64,000 nt of DNA, from assembly GCF_003131205.1 (NCBI RefSeq), contig NZ_QFFY01000001.1:1054001-1118000 (forward strand). Direction: 5' to 3'. Below are positions 8,620 through 19,395 of this stretch, piece by piece (the stretch's first letter is position 1; the number at the start of each line of letters is the position of its first letter). The position numbers and the translations under genes were made by a program. Under the pieces are notes generated by a model that had not been told where the DNA came from, searched no databases, and saw nothing but the letters and a program-made list of their open reading frames with translations. The DNA comes from Occallatibacter savannae. Lineage in GTDB: Bacteria > Acidobacteriota > Terriglobia > Terriglobales > Acidobacteriaceae.

Positions 8620-8991
8620 TTAGGCCTTTGCGCCCGCCGACGCAGCGTCAGGAGCCTTGGCGCCCTGCGTAAGGTCAACCTTGCCCCGGAAGACCGCGTT
8701 GTCTTCAATCGCGAGGCGAAGCGCGCGAACATCGCCTTCAACCACGCTGCCGGCACGCAGTTCAACGCGTCCGGTGGCGACGATGTTGCCCTGCACATTG
8801 CCTTGGATCAGCACATCACGTGCCGTCAGATCGGCTGCGATGTTTGCATTCGGCCCAATGGTGAGACGGCTCTCGGTGAGGGTAACGGTTCCTTCGATGC
8901 GGCCGTCGACAATCAGATCTTCTCCGCCCTTTACTTCGCCACGAATCACAACGGATTTACCAATACGAGCCGCGCCATTATCGGTTGCCAT
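8620..8991 (-). CDS. Bactofilin
   Basis: Bactofilins are small polymer-forming cytoskeletal proteins that position cell-wall enzymes or envelope structures. This 123-residue protein has the family's beta-helical DUF583 core with repeating Gly/Ile/Val turns: VIRGEVKGGEDLIVDGRIEG, then VLIQGNVQGNIVATGRVEL and RAGSVVEGDVRA. Short disordered ends flank the core (GAKAPDAASAGAKA at the C-terminus). GGAAGGAA about 8 bases upstream supports ATG 8991. It precedes the methyltransferase-like gene in a probable two-gene operon; a TATAGT at about 9130-9135 on the minus strand could be its -10 element. Confidence 0.93.
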   Translation of the reverse strand: MATDNGAARIGKSVVIRGEVKGGEDLIVDGRIEGTVTLTESRLTIGPNANIAADLTARDVLIQGNVQGNIVATGRVELRAGSVVEGDVRALRLAIEDNAVFRGKVDLTQGAKAPDAASAGAKA

Positions 8992-9236
8992 GGATCAATT
9001 TCCTTCCAGAATCTTTGAGATCATTGCGGCGCCAACTGGGCCGCCAATTTGTCGGGTAAGGCCTTTCAGGAAGCACTCGGCTTGCCATCTGCCAAGACGC
9101 TCAAAATGACCAAAGTCCCTTATCGAACTATAGCATCGGGGCGGTTCCGTGCAGTTTAAGAATCCAATCCCCAGGTAGGACGTCCAACCCTTTAAGTAAC
9201 CAAATCAGAACAGGAAAAACGAAGGACGATAAACTA

Positions 9237-10073
9237 TTGCCAGTGCCCCGACTCAAGTCTCTCATTCTGGTATTTGTGCTTGCGGGCCTCGCTGCCCACG
9301 CGCAGGATGCAGGGCTTGTGCAGAGGGCGCTCGCGAATGAAGCCCGGGTTGCGAGTGACCCGCAGCATCCGATGCGCTTTCGTCTGCGCAAATCAAGTCC
9401 GCGCCTGACCACGACAAAGGAGATCTGCGAGACTGCCGACGGGGCCGTGGCACGCCTGATCGCCGTGAACGATGCGCCCCTCAGCCAGGCAGATGAACAG
9501 CGCGAGCAGGTACGCCTCGATCAGCTCCTGACCGACCCGAGCCGTCAGCGCCGCCGCAAACAGTCACAGGACCAGGACACCGGGCGCGCGATGAAAGTGC
9601 TGCGATCGCTTCCCGCTGCGTTTCTCTACCAGTACGCAGGCACAGCGCAAGCGCCGACGGGACAGGTTGCGAAATTCACATTCAAGCCAAATCCCAAGTT
9701 CGATCCACCCGATCTCGAGACCCAGGTGCTGAAGCAGATGACCGGAGAGCTTTGGATAGATCCGGCGCAAGAGCGTGTCGTGAGGCTCGATGGAAGGCTC
9801 GACCAGGACGTTGACTATGCCTGGGGAATCCTGGGCCGGCTGTACAAAGGGGGAACCATTCGCATCGACCAGGCTCCGGTCGGCGAGAACCATTGGCGCA
9901 TCGTCCACTTCGACATGAAGATGAGCGCCAGAGTCGTGTTCAAGACCAGAGTCTTCGACACAACAGAAGACGAGAGCCAGTTCGTGCCCGTCGCTCCGGG
10001 CTTGCACTATCAGCAGGCCATTGCCATCCTGCGCGAAAACAGATCGACAGCAGCGCGCACCGATAGCCGATAA
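9237..10073 (+). CDS. Secreted protein of unknown function, LolA-like repeats of strands
   Basis: A 278-residue protein with a Sec signal peptide (RLKSLILVFVLAGLAAHAQD, cleavage after AHA). The mature part is rich in beta-strand pattern, including TGELWIDPAQERVVRLDGRL and KGGTIRIDQAPVGENHWRI, which recalls the outer-membrane lipoprotein-sorting (LolA/LolB-like) fold seen in many acidobacterial hypotheticals. This is resemblance only. The start is a TTG at 9237 with GAAGGA about 10 bases upstream; GTG 9243 is the alternative. It is convergent with the ATP synthase operon, with a terminator hairpin between them. Confidence 0.7.
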   Translation: MPVPRLKSLILVFVLAGLAAHAQDAGLVQRALANEARVASDPQHPMRFRLRKSSPRLTTTKEICETADGAVARLIAVNDAPLSQADEQREQVRLDQLLTDPSRQRRRKQSQDQDTGRAMKVLRSLPAAFLYQYAGTAQAPTGQVAKFTFKPNPKFDPPDLETQVLKQMTGELWIDPAQERVVRLDGRLDQDVDYAWGILGRLYKGGTIRIDQAPVGENHWRIVHFDMKMSARVVFKTRVFDTTEDESQFVPVAPGLHYQQAIAILRENRSTAARTDSR

Positions 10074-10082
10074 TCAGGCAAA

Positions 10083-10113
10083 TAAAACGGGCCCAGCCCG
10101 AAGGCCGGACCCG
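10083..10113 (-). terminator. Terminator of the F0 ATP synthase operon
   Basis: On the minus strand an 11-bp stem closes on a UUCG tetraloop with C-G closing pair and is followed by TTTTATTT. Two positions that would mismatch on the plus strand become G-U pairs on the minus strand, so it is built for the atpE side. It may also act weakly on the convergent gene ending at 10073. Confidence 0.85.
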
Positions 10114-10133
10114 CTCTAGACAAATCTGTAAAT

Positions 10134-10439
10134 CTAGACCTTCACCTTGAGCAGGATGATGACCAGGGTGAACAGGGTGAGCGACTCGATAAGCGCGAGT
10201 CCGAGGATCAGGAAGATCATCAGGCCGCCGCGAGCGCCGGGGTTGCGCGCCAGCGCCTCGCAAGCCGAAGCAGTGGCCTTGCCCTGACCGAGACCGCAAA
10301 GGCCGGCCGCGAGGGCCATGCCGATGCCGGCACCGATCGGCACCAGGTTGATGGCCGCTGATTCCCCGCCCTGTGCAAACGCCGGAACAGCGAAGCAGAG
10401 AGCAGCCAGCGCCATGAATACGTATTGAAGTTTCCGCAT
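10134..10439 (-). CDS. atpE: ATP synthase F0 subunit c
   Basis: The c subunit forms the proton-driven rotor ring of ATP synthase. The protein has 101 residues: a cleavable-looking leader (ALAALCFAVPAFAQ), a first helix with the GxGxGxG pattern (LVPIGAGIGMALAAGLCGL), the polar loop ARNPGA and a second helix with the ion-binding Glu in LALIESLTLF. A Gln lies 13 residues before the loop Arg, as in cyanobacterial and chloroplast rings, and the Glu is followed by Ser-Leu-Thr, which suggests H+ rather than Na+ use (inference). ATG 10439 is preceded by AGGAG at the right distance. It is last in the operon atpZ-atpI-atpB-atpE. Confidence 0.96.
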   Translation of the reverse strand: MRKLQYVFMALAALCFAVPAFAQGGESAAINLVPIGAGIGMALAAGLCGLGQGKATASACEALARNPGARGGLMIFLILGLALIESLTLFTLVIILLKVKV

Positions 10440-10563
10440 AGTTCTCCTGCATCCCTTGGATTTGGCCGCCAGTGGGTGGTTGAGACTCACCGTGCTGGTC
10501 CCCTCACGCTTGCGGCCTGCCGTTGATCCGGAGCGGGAGCAATTCTCCGGCGGAATTCTTTTC

Positions 10564-10645
10564 AGTTCGTAGTTCTTAGTTCATAGTTCCAATCTCGTCG
10601 CTTCAAGACGGTGCAGTGAACTACGAACTCCAAACTCACAACTGG
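10564..10645. repeat. Inverted pair of 7-nt tandem arrays between atpE and atpB
   Basis: Four 7-nt units (agttcgt, agttctt, agttcat and agttcca) occupy 10564-10591. Four units in the opposite sense (gaactac, gaactcc and two degenerate ones) occupy 10618-10645 and end directly at the atpB stop. Twelve bases of the two arms (10564-10575 and 10618-10629) are perfectly complementary, so the mRNA between atpB and atpE can fold into a long stem with a loop of about 42 nt. Confidence 0.8.
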
Positions 10646-11380
10646 TTAGTGTGACTCGTGCGAAACCGCTAGCGACAGATAAATCATCGAAAGCAGCATG
10701 AAAATGAACGCCTGGATGCACGAGACAAAAACGTGCAATCCGAGAAAGACAGCGGGAACGCCGATCGGAATCAACGAGAAAAATCCGAGTGTGAGCATAT
10801 CGCTGGCATACATGTTCGCGTAAAGACGGATGGTGAGCGACATGATGCGGGCGAAGTGCGAAACCAATTCGATCGGGATCAGCAGCCATGCCATCCACCA
10901 GATCGGTCCCGCAAAGTGCTTCAGATATCCAATGCCGTGCGACCGGAAGCCCTGCCAGTTGTAATAGAGAAACGTCGGCACTGCGAGCCCGAGCGGCACA
11001 ACCGGCGATGTGGTCGGTGCAGGCACGCCGGGGATCAATCCGATCAGGTTGTTGATCAGCACGAACAGGAAAATGCATGTCACATAAGCCTGGAACTTCG
11101 GAGCATCGTGGCCGATCACCTGCTCACCCATGTTCCCGGTGAACTCCGAGATCATCTCAGCTACGTGCTGAAACGCACCCGGCTTATCCGGCGAGAGCGA
11201 CATGCGGACGATCGCGAAGAATGCAATCAATCCCAGAACAACCAGCAATTCCACTGTGAAGGTGTTGTTGATGGGCGCTCCCGGGTTCGCAGGATGAACT
11301 CCCATCGCCTGCATGATCGAGGTGACAATTCCGCCGAAGAGCTGATTCAGCAGGCGGGTCAAAGCATAAGGTTCGGGCAT
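10646..11380 (-). CDS. atpB: ATP synthase F0 subunit a
   Basis: Subunit a forms the two half-channels that feed protons to the c ring. This 244-residue integral membrane protein carries the essential Arg in SHFARIMSLTIRLYANMYA (the motif around RLFANM in other species), preceded by IPIELVSHF, and ends in hydrophobic helices (GLHVFVSCIQAFIFMLLSMIYL). Length is typical. ATG 11380 is preceded by AAGGAAAG. It lies between atpI (64 bp upstream) and atpE (about 200 bp downstream, with the inverted repeat arrays between). F1 genes and subunit b are not in this window. Confidence 0.96.
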   Translation of the reverse strand: MPEPYALTRLLNQLFGGIVTSIMQAMGVHPANPGAPINNTFTVELLVVLGLIAFFAIVRMSLSPDKPGAFQHVAEMISEFTGNMGEQVIGHDAPKFQAYVTCIFLFVLINNLIGLIPGVPAPTTSPVVPLGLAVPTFLYYNWQGFRSHGIGYLKHFAGPIWWMAWLLIPIELVSHFARIMSLTIRLYANMYASDMLTLGFFSLIPIGVPAVFLGLHVFVSCIQAFIFMLLSMIYLSLAVSHESH

Positions 11381-11444
11381 GAAGACAGATCTTTCCTTCT
11401 TGAAAATGAATCGAGAGGTACCAGTCCGCTGCGGAGCGTCGGCC

Positions 11445-11858
11445 TCAGTCCAGGAGCATTCGGAGAGCCTGCCAGAGGATGGTGACTGCTGCCAGTCCCA
11501 GCCCGCAGAGCAGCGCCACAGCCGAGCCCTGTAAACACTTCAGGCTAACATAGATGGCTGCTGCATAGAGGACCAGCCGAAGCAGAAAGAACACAACCAC
11601 CGCCGGTGCGCTGCGCGGTGTCTTTTCCGCCTCGAGTTTCGCCCTGATCACCCGGGCAAGCCGCTGCCACTCAAACAGGCTGGCCCCTGAGATCAGCGCC
11701 CCTGCTAGCAACATCCCCGCATTACGCCAACCAGACGCAATCAGCACCACAATTGACGCAATCAGGCCCAAAATCAACGTCTTAACCATGGCCCGCTGAA
11801 GCATCACTTCAGCCGCGTCGTTGGGTAGCTCAAGCAATGGATGCGCTTCCTGTGTCAT
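11445..11858 (-). CDS. atpI: ATP synthase I-chain-like membrane protein
   Basis: A 137-residue protein with four hydrophobic segments (TLILGLIASIVVLIAS, GMLLAGALISGASLF, VVFFLLRLVLYAAAIYVSL and a last one near the C-terminus), as in the ATP synthase subunit I / AtpI family that helps c-ring assembly and Mg2+ supply. The start ATG 11858 overlaps the stop of the preceding atpZ gene by 4 bp (ATGA), which implies translational coupling. It comes directly before atpB. The family is diverse, so the symbol rests mainly on context. Confidence 0.8.
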   Translation of the reverse strand: MTQEAHPLLELPNDAAEVMLQRAMVKTLILGLIASIVVLIASGWRNAGMLLAGALISGASLFEWQRLARVIRAKLEAEKTPRSAPAVVVFFLLRLVLYAAAIYVSLKCLQGSAVALLCGLGLAAVTILWQALRMLLD

Positions 11859-12160
11859 TGATCTGATCCTGTGGACCCTTTGCCGCTCCCAGTGCCATTC
11901 CGGTCCTCGCGGTCCGCACGAATCACGTACTGAATGATGTAGACCAACCCGGAGACAGCTCCAAACACGACCCCGGCGATCGAGATCCACGACTGATGAA
12001 AGTGCTTGTCCGCCCACGCTCCGATGAGCCAGCAGATCACGACTGAACTCGGCAGAATCAGCGCAATCTGAATTCCGGTCTCCGCTTTGACAATCGCATC
12101 GACTCCGCTCGATCGTTTTGAGTTCGATCCGGAATCCGGCAATGGACGGTTGAAGGGCAT
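11855..12160 (-). CDS. atpZ: AtpZ/AtpQ-like F0F1-associated membrane protein
   Basis: About 101 residues with two membrane helices: [21 protein letters not shown] and [20 protein letters not shown]. The pattern of two helices with a short 'AD' loop (WADKHFHQS) matches the 'ATPase gene 1' (AtpZ) family encoded at the head of many F0F1 operons and implicated with AtpI in Mg2+/Ca2+ transport or assembly. ATG 12160 ([10 protein letters not shown]) is used; GTG 12214 is an in-frame alternative. It is the first gene of the minus-strand operon and diverges from lysS, so both promoters fall in about 100-150 bp. Confidence 0.75.
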   Translation of the reverse strand: MPFNRPLPDSGSNSKRSSGVDAIVKAETGIQIALILPSSVVICWLIGAWADKHFHQSWISIAGVVFGAVSGLVYIIQYVIRADREDRNGTGSGKGSTGSDQ

Positions 12161-12263
12161 CCCTTGGTGGTTATACACGACCAGTGGCGACGCCGCGAAG
12201 TTCTTGAGCCGCACAGCTATACTGACCCTTAGACCTCATTCGCTGCACACAGAAGGAAACACA

Positions 12264-13824
<1,561 letters not shown>

Positions 13825-13835
<11 letters not shown>

Positions 13836-13859
13836 TGGCTAGTAGCTAGGAGCTGTTGT
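13825..13859. repeat. 7-nt tandem array spanning the lysS stop and ymdB start
   Basis: Five units of 7 nt: ctagcag, ctagtgg, then ctagtag, ctaggag and a degenerate ctgttgt. The second unit supplies the lysS TAG stop (13833-13835), the fourth supplies AGGAG, the ribosome binding site of the next gene, and the fifth supplies its TTG start. Confidence 0.8.
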
Positions 13860-14653
13860 TGAATATCTTATTCGTCGGTGACATCTTCGGCAGCGCAGGC
13901 CGTCGCATTGTGCGCGAGCACATCGATCACGTACGCGAAGCGAACAACGTCGAATTGCTCATCTTTAATGCCGAAAATGCTGCCGGCGGCTTCGGCGTCA
14001 CCCCCCAAATTGCCGAAGAGTTCTTCGATATGGGCGCCGACGTCCTCACCACCGGCAACCACGTCTGGGACAAGCGCGAGTTGATCGACTACATCACGGT
14101 TCCCTCAGACAGCCCGGAGCGCGCCCGCCGAATCCTGCGCCCAGCTAACTTCGAACGCGGTGTACCCGGCTACGGCGTCTTCGAGGGCAAAACGCAAAAC
14201 GGCACGGACTACGCGGTTGCGAATCTCATGGGCAAAGTCTTCATGAGCGGCACCAATAATCCCTTTCTTGCCGCAAACGAAATCCTTGGCAACATCAAAG
14301 CAAAGGTGATCGTGGTCGACTTTCACGGAGAGGCCACAAGCGAGAAAGTCGCCATGGGTTGGCACCTCGATGGGCGCGTAACCGCCGTCCTCGGCACGCA
14401 CACGCACGTGCCGACCGCCGATGAACGAGTGCTGCCGGGCGGTACTGCCTACCAGACCGATGTCGGCATGAGCGGACCCTACGACAGTGTCATCGGAGTC
14501 GAGCGCGACCTCGTCCTGCATCGATTCCTCACCGGTATGCCCGGAAAGTTCGAAGCCGCAAAGGGCAATCCCAAGATGTGCGCTGCGCTGATCGCGTGCG
14601 ATCCCGCCACCGGCCGCGCCACTTCAATTCAGAGAATCATGCTCGGCGAGTAA
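13859..14653 (+). CDS. ymdB: YmdB-family metallophosphoesterase
   Basis: A 264-residue calcineurin-like phosphoesterase of the TIGR00282/YmdB group, in which the Bacillus subtilis member hydrolyses 2',3'-cyclic nucleotides and affects biofilm choice. Metal ligands are visible: Asp in ILFVGDIFGSAGRR, Asn/Glu in FNAENAAGG, GNHVWD, VDFHGEATSEK and GTHTHVPTAD. Two consecutive TTG codons can start it (13856 and 13859); 13859 gives MNILFVGD, the family N-terminus, and leaves 6 bases after AGGAG. Both the ribosome binding site and the start come from the 7-nt array. It is probably co-transcribed with lysS and ends at a strong terminator. Confidence 0.93.
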   Translation: MNILFVGDIFGSAGRRIVREHIDHVREANNVELLIFNAENAAGGFGVTPQIAEEFFDMGADVLTTGNHVWDKRELIDYITVPSDSPERARRILRPANFERGVPGYGVFEGKTQNGTDYAVANLMGKVFMSGTNNPFLAANEILGNIKAKVIVVDFHGEATSEKVAMGWHLDGRVTAVLGTHTHVPTADERVLPGGTAYQTDVGMSGPYDSVIGVERDLVLHRFLTGMPGKFEAAKGNPKMCAALIACDPATGRATSIQRIMLGE

Positions 14654-14692
14654 CGCGCTCCTCATCCATCATTCCAATTCAGCACACAAAGA

Positions 14693-14718
14693 AAGGGCAG
14701 CCTCTTCAGGCTGCCCTT
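14693..14718. terminator. Bidirectional Rho-independent terminator
   Basis: A perfect 11-bp stem (aagggcagcct with aggctgccctt) and a CTTC loop. It lies 40 bp after the ymdB stop on the plus strand and 25 bp after the TPR gene stop on the minus strand; on the minus side it is followed by TCTTTGTGTG. It should stop both converging transcripts. Confidence 0.88.
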
Positions 14719-14742
14719 CATCTCTCCAGAAGCTGACTGGAA

Positions 14743-16200
14743 CTACTGTGGCCGTTTGTGGGTTGCGCCTGCTGCAGGACGGCGGCCGGCTGCCGGCTTC
14801 CGCGCCGGAGCCTTCTTGCTCTGCAGAATGCCATCCTTCAGCACGATCTGCGCGCTTGCTGCAGCCGTTGCCGATGCGGGCACCTGCGTGTAGGTGTCGT
14901 AGGTCCCGTCCAGCTCAGGTCCTCCGTCCTTCAACAGCTTGAGTTCGCTGCCGACCGCGGGAATTTCCTTCTCGGCGATCGGTTCCTTCATGTTGACGAT
15001 GAAGTCAGCCGTCTTCGCGTCCTTCGCATCCTGAGTCACAGCGACCTTGACCTGGTTGGCGTTGGCTTCGATGACCGTTCCTGGGACCGGCGTGTCCTTG
15101 CCCTGCAGAAGAGCCCAGAGCTTGTCGGCGTCTTCCTTGCTGCCGACCGAAAGAACCGTTTCCTTGTCGGCCAGAGCCAGCGTGTTCGGGTCAGGCGTGT
15201 TCGCCAGCAGGTCGTGGATCTGCTCCTGCGGAGTCTTGGCCGGGGTGATAGTGCTGGCCAGTGTTGGCGGCGGGAAGAGGCTGGCAGCAGCCTGCGTCTT
15301 CAGCCCATCCAGACCTGTGGTATCGCCGTGGTACTTCTTGAAGTAGTACTCAAGCTGCGGCTCGATCTGCGACTTGTAATTTGCCGGTGCATAGCTCCAT
15401 GCGCGAGCAAAAAACCAGGCAGCATTCAGGTAGTCGCCGTTCGCCTTGTCATTCGCGGCCTTGGCAGCCTGAGCAGCAGTGGCATCGCCGGCAGCGGCCT
15501 TCGCCTTATCTGCGGCATCACGCGCGGCTTGGGCATCCAGAAGCTGGAGCTTTACGTAAGCCAACGCGAGCTGGAGCGTATCGCCGAGTGCCTGCCCCTT
15601 GGTCGTGTCCGGCACAGCATACATCTTGAGCTCGGTTGTGTACTCGTCAACTGCCGTCTTCGGATCCTTCTTGGAGACGAGAGCGACAACTGCGAGCACG
15701 GAGTGGAAAAACGGGTAAGTCGCGTCCGTCTGCTGCTTCCATTGATCGTCCGGAATACCGGCGGGCTTGGTCACCGTCAGACCCTTCTGCGCCAGAGCAC
15801 CCGCATCGTCGCAGGTAGCCTGGTCAGAGGTTTTCGCGCACTGATTTTTCTCGTTGAACGCTGCGATATAGATCGCCTTGAGCGAATTGGGATCGACCTG
15901 CAGGATCTTCTTGGCCGTGTCGACAGTCTTCTGCGTGTCGCCCATCTGTTGATACGCCCCGAGCAGCATGTCCAGTACTGCTGCCTTGGCGGAGCTCTGC
16001 GGATATTTCGTTAGAAAGTCTTCCAGAGCCGCGGCTTTCGCCTTCGGGTCGGACTGCGTGGTTGCCATTTGATACGCGTTGAATTCAGCAGGATCCTTAA
16101 TCTGAATCGTGCCTGGCTGATCCTGTGCGCGCAGCGTGGTTGCGGGAACGAGGCTCAAGCTCGCCAACGCCATCACAGATGCAAAGACAAACTTCTTCAT
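14743..16200 (-). CDS. Secreted tetratricopeptide-type protein of unknown function
   Basis: A 485-residue protein with a Sec signal peptide (KKFVFASVMALASLSLVPAT, cleavage near LRAQD). The first 250 residues are helical and TPR-like (ALEDFLTKYPQSSAKAAVL, then VDTAKKILQVDPNSLKA). An Ala/Lys-rich stretch follows at about 225-250. The C-terminal third is beta-rich (VPGTVIEANANQVKVAVTQD) and ends in a basic Pro/Ala tail (KKAPARKPAAGRRP). The layout is common in acidobacterial exported proteins without an assigned role. CAGGAG 6 bases before ATG 16200 supports the start, and a near-consensus sigma-70 promoter lies about 130 bp upstream. Confidence 0.8.
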   Translation of the reverse strand: MKKFVFASVMALASLSLVPATTLRAQDQPGTIQIKDPAEFNAYQMATTQSDPKAKAAALEDFLTKYPQSSAKAAVLDMLLGAYQQMGDTQKTVDTAKKILQVDPNSLKAIYIAAFNEKNQCAKTSDQATCDDAGALAQKGLTVTKPAGIPDDQWKQQTDATYPFFHSVLAVVALVSKKDPKTAVDEYTTELKMYAVPDTTKGQALGDTLQLALAYVKLQLLDAQAARDAADKAKAAAGDATAAQAAKAANDKANGDYLNAAWFFARAWSYAPANYKSQIEPQLEYYFKKYHGDTTGLDGLKTQAAASLFPPPTLASTITPAKTPQEQIHDLLANTPDPNTLALADKETVLSVGSKEDADKLWALLQGKDTPVPGTVIEANANQVKVAVTQDAKDAKTADFIVNMKEPIAEKEIPAVGSELKLLKDGGPELDGTYDTYTQVPASATAAASAQIVLKDGILQSKKAPARKPAAGRRPAAGATHKRPQ

Positions 16201-16329
16201 TCAGTGCTCCTGGGAGATGCGGAAGTGAAATCGGTTTCTCAAGCACTCGCTCGGGGACTCGTCTATCCGTAAACCAGACACTCTTCGAGGGCTAGACATT
16301 CCCACGATGTCCAATGCGGTGTTGGGAGG

Positions 16330-16358
16330 ATTATAGAAAGCCATGCCCAAAGTGACAA
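16330..16358 (-). promoter_or_regulatory. Sigma-70 promoter of the secreted TPR gene
   Basis: On the minus strand TTGTCA (16353-16358) and a perfect TATAAT (16330-16335) are separated by 17 bp. Transcription would start near 16323 and leave a leader of about 120 nt before ATG 16200. The rest of the 390-bp gap (16201-16589) shows no credible gene. Confidence 0.75.
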
Positions 16359-16589
16359 GGCAGGTTATTTGACAAGAGGATACACTCTCGAGCCGCCCGC
16401 AGGCATCGGCATCCTGACGCTCAACGGATACTGTATGCCCCGTCGCGGAATGTGACATCTGTCTAACCAAGTGTCTGCAGGGAATCTTCTTTCAGCGCCA
16501 GCTTACCCCTTAGCCGGTCGCTAAAGAGCTTAGACACCGAATTGAGGAAAAGTGTTTCCTCGCATGCTGCAAGGGACGGCTGAAGCCCG

Positions 16590-19084
<2,495 letters not shown>

Positions 19085-19113
19085 TTAGGGGCGAGGCCGG
19101 AACGATCCAACCC

Positions 19114-19185
19114 GCAAATGCGAAAGCCCGAATCCTCTGGATCCGGGCCGTCCTGATTCTGATCGGTTGCGACTAGCGCATTTGC
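19114..19185 (-). promoter_or_regulatory. Structured metY leader, candidate attenuator
   Basis: On the minus strand GCAAATGCG (19177-19185) can pair perfectly over 9 bp with CGCATTTGC (19114-19122). The stem encloses a second hairpin at 19126-19148 made of GCCCGGATCC and GGATTCGGGC (10 bp, one G-U pair). The inner hairpin is followed by only TTTCGCATTT, so it is a weak terminator alone. The 5' arm of the outer stem is the end of the small upstream ORF. No S-box (SAM-I) motif such as CTTATC-AGAG was found. Confidence 0.65.
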
Positions 19186-19232
19186 CACTCAGAGCCAACA
19201 CAGGCGGACCCGTACGTGCAGCACATGCACAT
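19173..19232 (-). CDS. Cys/Met-rich leader peptide upstream of metY
   Basis: A 19-codon ORF that reads MCMCCTYGSACVGSEWQMR and stops at TAG 19173-19175. Four of its first eleven residues are Cys and two of its first three are Met or Cys alternations, an unlikely chance composition in this genome. GAGG at 19241-19244 lies 8 bases before this ATG; an ATG two codons upstream (19238) would leave only 2 bases. The codons for Gln-Met-Arg form the 5' arm of a stem that can pair downstream. The position behind a good promoter and before a sulfhydrylase gene suggests a stalling sensor for cysteine or methionine; this role is inferred. Confidence 0.6.
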   Translation of the reverse strand: MCMCCTYGSACVGSEWQMR

Positions 19233-19278
19233 GGCCATTGCCTCGGTCCGGAATGCAGCTGAGTTCAGCATTGAAGGA

Positions 19279-19308
19279 AGTATCTCGGACCCCCTCGAGG
19301 ACTGTCAA
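19279..19308 (-). promoter_or_regulatory. Sigma-70 promoter of the metY-metX operon
   Basis: On the minus strand a perfect TTGACA (19303-19308) is followed after 18 bp by GATACT (19279-19284). Transcription would begin near 19272, about 40 nt before the leader peptide and 215 nt before metY. Confidence 0.65.
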
Positions 19309-19395
19309 ACGGGAAATGTAAGCAGATTGTCTTTGCCAGGTATCTACCGAAGCCGCGAATCCGCCGCTGCCGGGTACGTGCGAGAATGCTCTCGA

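Noticed and set aside
10134-10439. Na+-type c ring
   Set aside because: The Gln equivalent to position 32 is present, but cyanobacterial H+ rings have it as well, and the Thr after Glu-Ser is one place away from the Na+ motif.
16201-16470. 89-codon minus-strand frame upstream of the secreted TPR gene
   Set aside because: It overlaps that gene's promoter and leader, has odd composition and no family resemblance.
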